DNA from: Citrus sinensis
Taxonomy: Eukaryota > Streptophyta > Magnoliopsida > Sapindales > Rutaceae
Direction of reading: 5' to 3'
Assembly (NCBI RefSeq): GCF_022201045.2
Contig: NC_068562.1
Coordinates: 6,492,001 to 6,556,000, forward strand
DNA: 64,000 nucleotides
The notes beneath the pieces are model-generated. The model did no database searches and was not told the DNA's origin. It was given only the letters and a program-made list of their open reading frames with translations. Position 1 is the first letter of the stretch, and each line of letters starts with the position of its first letter. Below, piece after piece: positions 60,717 to 64,000 of this stretch. A program made the position numbers and the translations under genes.

Positions 60717-62015
60717 TGAATGATCCACAGGATTAAGAAACACTCCTGAAAATGCTTTCCTTAAAGTGATCTTAACGCAATGAATATGGCAATATGAAAA
60801 GATGCAATTGAATTTGCAGTTAACAAAAAGCATGGTAGGATTCACTTAATAGCCTAAAATGGTAAGAATTAACAGCCACCGTGATTTATTTCTTCTAAAG
60901 CTTATGACAGATATCCTTCCAAATCTTGATTGCAAATCACAATGGCCTAATTAGTCTATTACAAATCATGAACAGGTCCACTTTAAGAAAAGGGTGTTTG
61001 ATATTCTGAACCTAATCTTCCAAACAAACAAATAATAATGTCGAGCAAAGGTACCTAGCTGCAATTGTGTTCTTGTACAATGCACAATTATCCATTTTGC
61101 TGATTCTGGATTTGTTTGTTTCAATCTCATATTATTCAACATTTTGTGATAGTTCACTATTTTAAGTAAACTTGATTATCACATTGTTTCACTTTCTGTT
61201 ACTTTTGTAGTTTGTCATGTCGTGTGAATACTATTAGCTAGTTAAAGGCCCTGCCATAGCGAGATGCACGAATTGAAATTCTGGCTCTGCATATGCGCTG
61301 TGAAAGCTACACGAGATTACCAACAAGTGCGTACATCAGCTAACAGGGGCTGTTATATCCTAACTAAGATTTAAGATTTGGGAATGCAGCTGCATTAAAT
61401 ATTTGTTGAGAGAGTTTTGTCGCCTTAGTGGTCCTACCCAGCTCGAATATAGATTTGGCGGGCACAATGTAATCTTCGATACCAGATGGTTTAATACAAA
61501 AAAAAAAAACTACACAATATTTGTTGGGTTGAGTGCCACAGCCTTGTGAACTAAATTACGGAAACTAGTGTAAAAAATTATTGCTTCTGCTCTCTGTTTA
61601 AACAAATTTGCCACTGGTAATCGATATGTTGTTGGTATTAATGCGAGTCTTTACTATTATTTAAGTTTTTGGATAAGTCCTCTTGACGTAGCTCAATTGG
61701 CAGTAAATATGCTTTGTTTAATGTATCCACGATAACCTTGAATTCAAGTAATAATATAAAGCTCAGTGGCTGGTGTTTAGTGGGCGCTTTTTTTTTTAAA
61801 TTTAATGACTTAATTCCAATCAACTAAGTTATTAAGTTTTTTTTTTCAATTTAATGAAAATTTTTAATCATTAAGTTATTAAGCTATTTTTTTTTATCTT
61901 TTTGTTTAATCTAAAAAATCTTAATGATATCATTAAAAAATATTTCCAAAATATTCTTATCTAATTAATTAATTTTCATCCTTACCTAAATAAAATTTAC
62001 TAATTAGTATTATTA
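60717..62015 (+). repeat. segmental duplication, copy 2, right part
   Basis: Counterpart of about 49571-50935. Shared text includes AATATGGCAATATGAAAAGA, GGATTCACTTAATAGCC and ATGATATCATTAAAA. Interrupted by a SINE (61319-61509). Homology ends where LTR-like DNA begins near 62020. Confidence 0.9.
61319..61509 (+). mobile_element. SINE with target duplication
   Basis: A 191-bp insertion flanked by CTACACGAGATT (61307-61318) and CTACACAATATT (61510-61521), an imperfect 12-bp duplication. The other segmental copy has the empty site (GCTACACGAGATTTGTTGGG near 50156). It contains a B-box-like GCTCGAATATAG, GATGGTTTAATAC and a terminal A run, consistent with a tRNA-derived SINE. Confidence 0.75.
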
Positions 62016-62018
62016 TTT

Positions 62019-62706
62019 GTTGTCAGGAGAAAACAAGAAAGCATGTACGTGAGTTGCATGACATAAGCAAGATGCTATGAAGATATGAGAATAAGAAGCA
62101 TGATGTAAGTAAAATATCACGAAGATATGTGAGCAAGAAAGCATGCATGTGAGAAGCATAATATAAGCAAGCTGTCATAACAATATGAGAGCAAGAAGTG
62201 TGACATAAGTAAGATGTTATGATGTAGGAAGTTATTTTAGGTATTTTAAAATTCTAGAATTTTAATATTTTAGGACTTTCTATTTTTATCAAGATCAACT
62301 AAGGTATGATATTTAATTAACTTAGGAAACTATCTTTTGTTTCTATTATAATTGTGATTTAGTTCCTCTTTTTAAGTTAACTTAGGGAAGTGAGTTTACT
62401 CTATTATAAATAGAAAAGTCTTATTATTATTTTCAGCACTTCAAATTCAATTATTCAGTAAAACTCTCTTTTTATAATTTCTTTTGGAATTATCTATCAA
62501 AATCTCTCTTGTAGAGTCGTTTGGATTAGAGCATCATCTAATATCGCATTACGTGTTATTAAAAATCTCATTGATTCATTTGGATTAGAACGAGATCTAA
62601 TTACGCTTCGATTAGAGCGTGACTTAATTGCGTTGGCTTGGTCCAATACTACAATGATATCTAGCATTTCTATCCAATCAATTCCGCTTCCACTGCACTC
62701 GCTCCA
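62019..62706 (+). mobile_element. copia-like LTR with degenerate tandem repeats
   Basis: Starts near TGTTGTCAGGAG. A TATA box (CTATTATAAATAG, about 62400) is followed by U5-like text. Its first 220 bases are about four degenerate copies of a unit of 40-60 bases containing GCATG, ATAAGCAAGATG and GATATGAGAGCAAGAA. Right border and target duplication unresolved. No coding region. Confidence 0.5.
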
Positions 62707-63960
62707 TCATGTTATGAAGATGTGAGAGCAAGAAGCATGCATGTGAGTTACGTGACATAAATAAGATGTCATGAATATATGTGAACTGAAAGCTTGAGGT
62801 CATGAAGCCAAAGTCATCGCAGTTGCAAAGGAAGAATCCAGAACCCGCTATTTAAACCCAAAAGAAAAATTTAGAAGTTTCAGAAACCCAATTTAACAAG
62901 AAATAAATATAGATTTCGGATAAAACTCTAATTAACTTGTAAAAGTTGATTAGAACAAGAAGTTATCAATGACTTAGGGCACCTAAAATTATATTATAAA
63001 TAGAGAGCTCTTCGTGCATATAAGACAGAGGCAAGAGTTAAGTCAGAAAAAAAAAAAGGAAAAACTTTTTTGTATTTTTCATTAAGGGCTAGTTTGGGAA
63101 TGTTGTACCTTTTAAAATAATTGATTTTAACTGTGCTGTAGAAATAATCAGCTGTGAAGAGAATCAGTTAAGCGTTTGGTAAATTTTATTTTTATAAGTA
63201 CTGTGAGTCTTGAAAGTAATTATAAATGTTGAGTTACTTTTACTGTTAAACTGCTGAGAAAAATAAATGACTAAAACGTACACGATGCATGATAAAATTT
63301 ACTTATACATATAAAAACATGTACATATAATATTTTTAATTGTGTATTATAGAATTTTTATTAAAAATAGAATTTATAATATATTGATTTTATTTTTTAT
63401 TTTTATCTTAAAATACTCGATAATTAAATTTATAATATAGTAAAACAAATTTAATAATAATTCAACCAACAAATTGAAATTATTAAATTTATATTGATAA
63501 ATTATAATAAAAATTTATTCAAATATTGATTTTGTTTCTAATTTGAATAAAGATAAAAAATAATTTTGGGTTTAAGTAATAATTTTAAGGATATTTATGG
63601 AATTAAATTAAGGGATAAAATTAATTCTCAAAATTAGAATCTAAAAGCTAATTCTTCCTTACTTTTCAAAATTAGTTGTAGGATGGGTTAATTTTGATTT
63701 GATGAAAGTAGTTTTGATTTTTTTTTTTTATCAAACACTAAAATTAGTTTTTAAATTGTCAAAATCACTTTTAAGCTTTCTAAAATTAATCCTAAACAGA
63801 CCCTAAATGGTGAAAGTTGCTCTTTTTATTCCCATGAACATAGGCTAAGCACTGAACTATGTAAATTCTCTATGTTTTATTTTTTTACATCGTCTTGTTT
63901 GTGTAATTTTTCAATTGACCAAAAATCAGCGCTGACATTATCTATCTCTATAACCTGTGA
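62707..63960 (+). mobile_element. second LTR-like copy, interrupted
   Basis: Begins with one more copy of the GATGTGAGAGCAAGAAGCATG-type unit and has its own TATA box (TATTATAAATAGAG, about 62993). U5-like text (CATGAACATAGGC..ATGTAAATTC) resumes after an insertion at 63083-63806. Together with the preceding feature it looks like two diverged LTRs of one family lying in direct orientation. Runs close to the window end; borders approximate. Confidence 0.45.
63083..63806. mobile_element. hAT-like non-autonomous element inside the LTR
   Basis: Ends TTAAGGGCTAGTTTGGGAA (left) and, reversed on the right, TTTAGGGTCTGTTTAGGAT, the same GGGxxxGTTTGGGA style as 51323-51947. AT-rich interior without coding. 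Target duplication not found. Confidence 0.55.
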
Positions 63961-64000
63961 TAATACAGTGGTAAAACTAGTATTAAGTTAATTTCAATCA

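Overview
The window is nuclear DNA of a flowering plant, almost certainly a eudicot. The basis is split genes with plant-type introns, AT-rich intergenic DNA, plant-only families (Dof transcription factor, CC-NB-ARC-LRR resistance genes) and plant transposon classes (copia and gypsy LTRs, hAT, Mutator-like, tRNA-derived SINEs). The resistance-gene relics look like the RGA family of woody eudicots such as Citrus. That species guess is an impression, not a demonstration.

Layout. 1-0.5 kb: two LTR tails. 1.3-6.8 kb and 9.8-14.0 kb: two decayed tandem CC-NB-ARC-LRR (RGA-type) pseudogenes, each broken by stops, frameshifts and insertions. In two cases the intact paralogue shows the pre-insertion sequence, which fixes the insertion site and target duplication (a solo LTR at 4270-4832 and a non-autonomous copia at 11705-13867). 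17.5-18.2 kb: an intact Dof zinc-finger gene on the minus strand. 18.9-24.5 kb: no gene recognised. 24.5-27.4 kb: two minus-strand genes for mitochondrial oxidative phosphorylation, ATP synthase subunit g and the complex I subunit NDUFS7/PSST, with a solo LTR between them. The PSST copy lacks one of the four cysteines that bind cluster N2. 29.4-36.8 kb: a complete 14-exon gene for the B55 regulatory subunit of protein phosphatase 2A (minus strand, 509 residues), with two SINE-like insertions and a 24-base homopolymer in its introns. 36.8-42.6 kb: AT-rich, no gene. 43.3-48.0 kb: two tandem four-exon HAD phosphatases of the PHOSPHO/PS2 type, both with phosphate-starvation (P1BS) promoter motifs.

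From 48 to 62 kb the sequence is a segmental duplication of the 3' flank of the second phosphatase. The second copy is split by a 7.07-kb element with long terminal inverted repeats and a 9-bp target duplication (Mutator-like). That element carries two hAT elements, each with an 8-bp target duplication, and a near-perfect foldback MITE. The right end (62-64 kb) is LTR-derived and contains another hAT-like insertion.

Functional genes supported: Dof, ATP synthase g, NDUFS7 (with a caveat), PP2A-B55 and the two phosphatases. The rest is mostly transposons and relics. No tRNA, rRNA or CRISPR was recognised. Exon boundaries were derived by hand from reading frame, GT-AG signals and remembered family sequence, with no alignment run.
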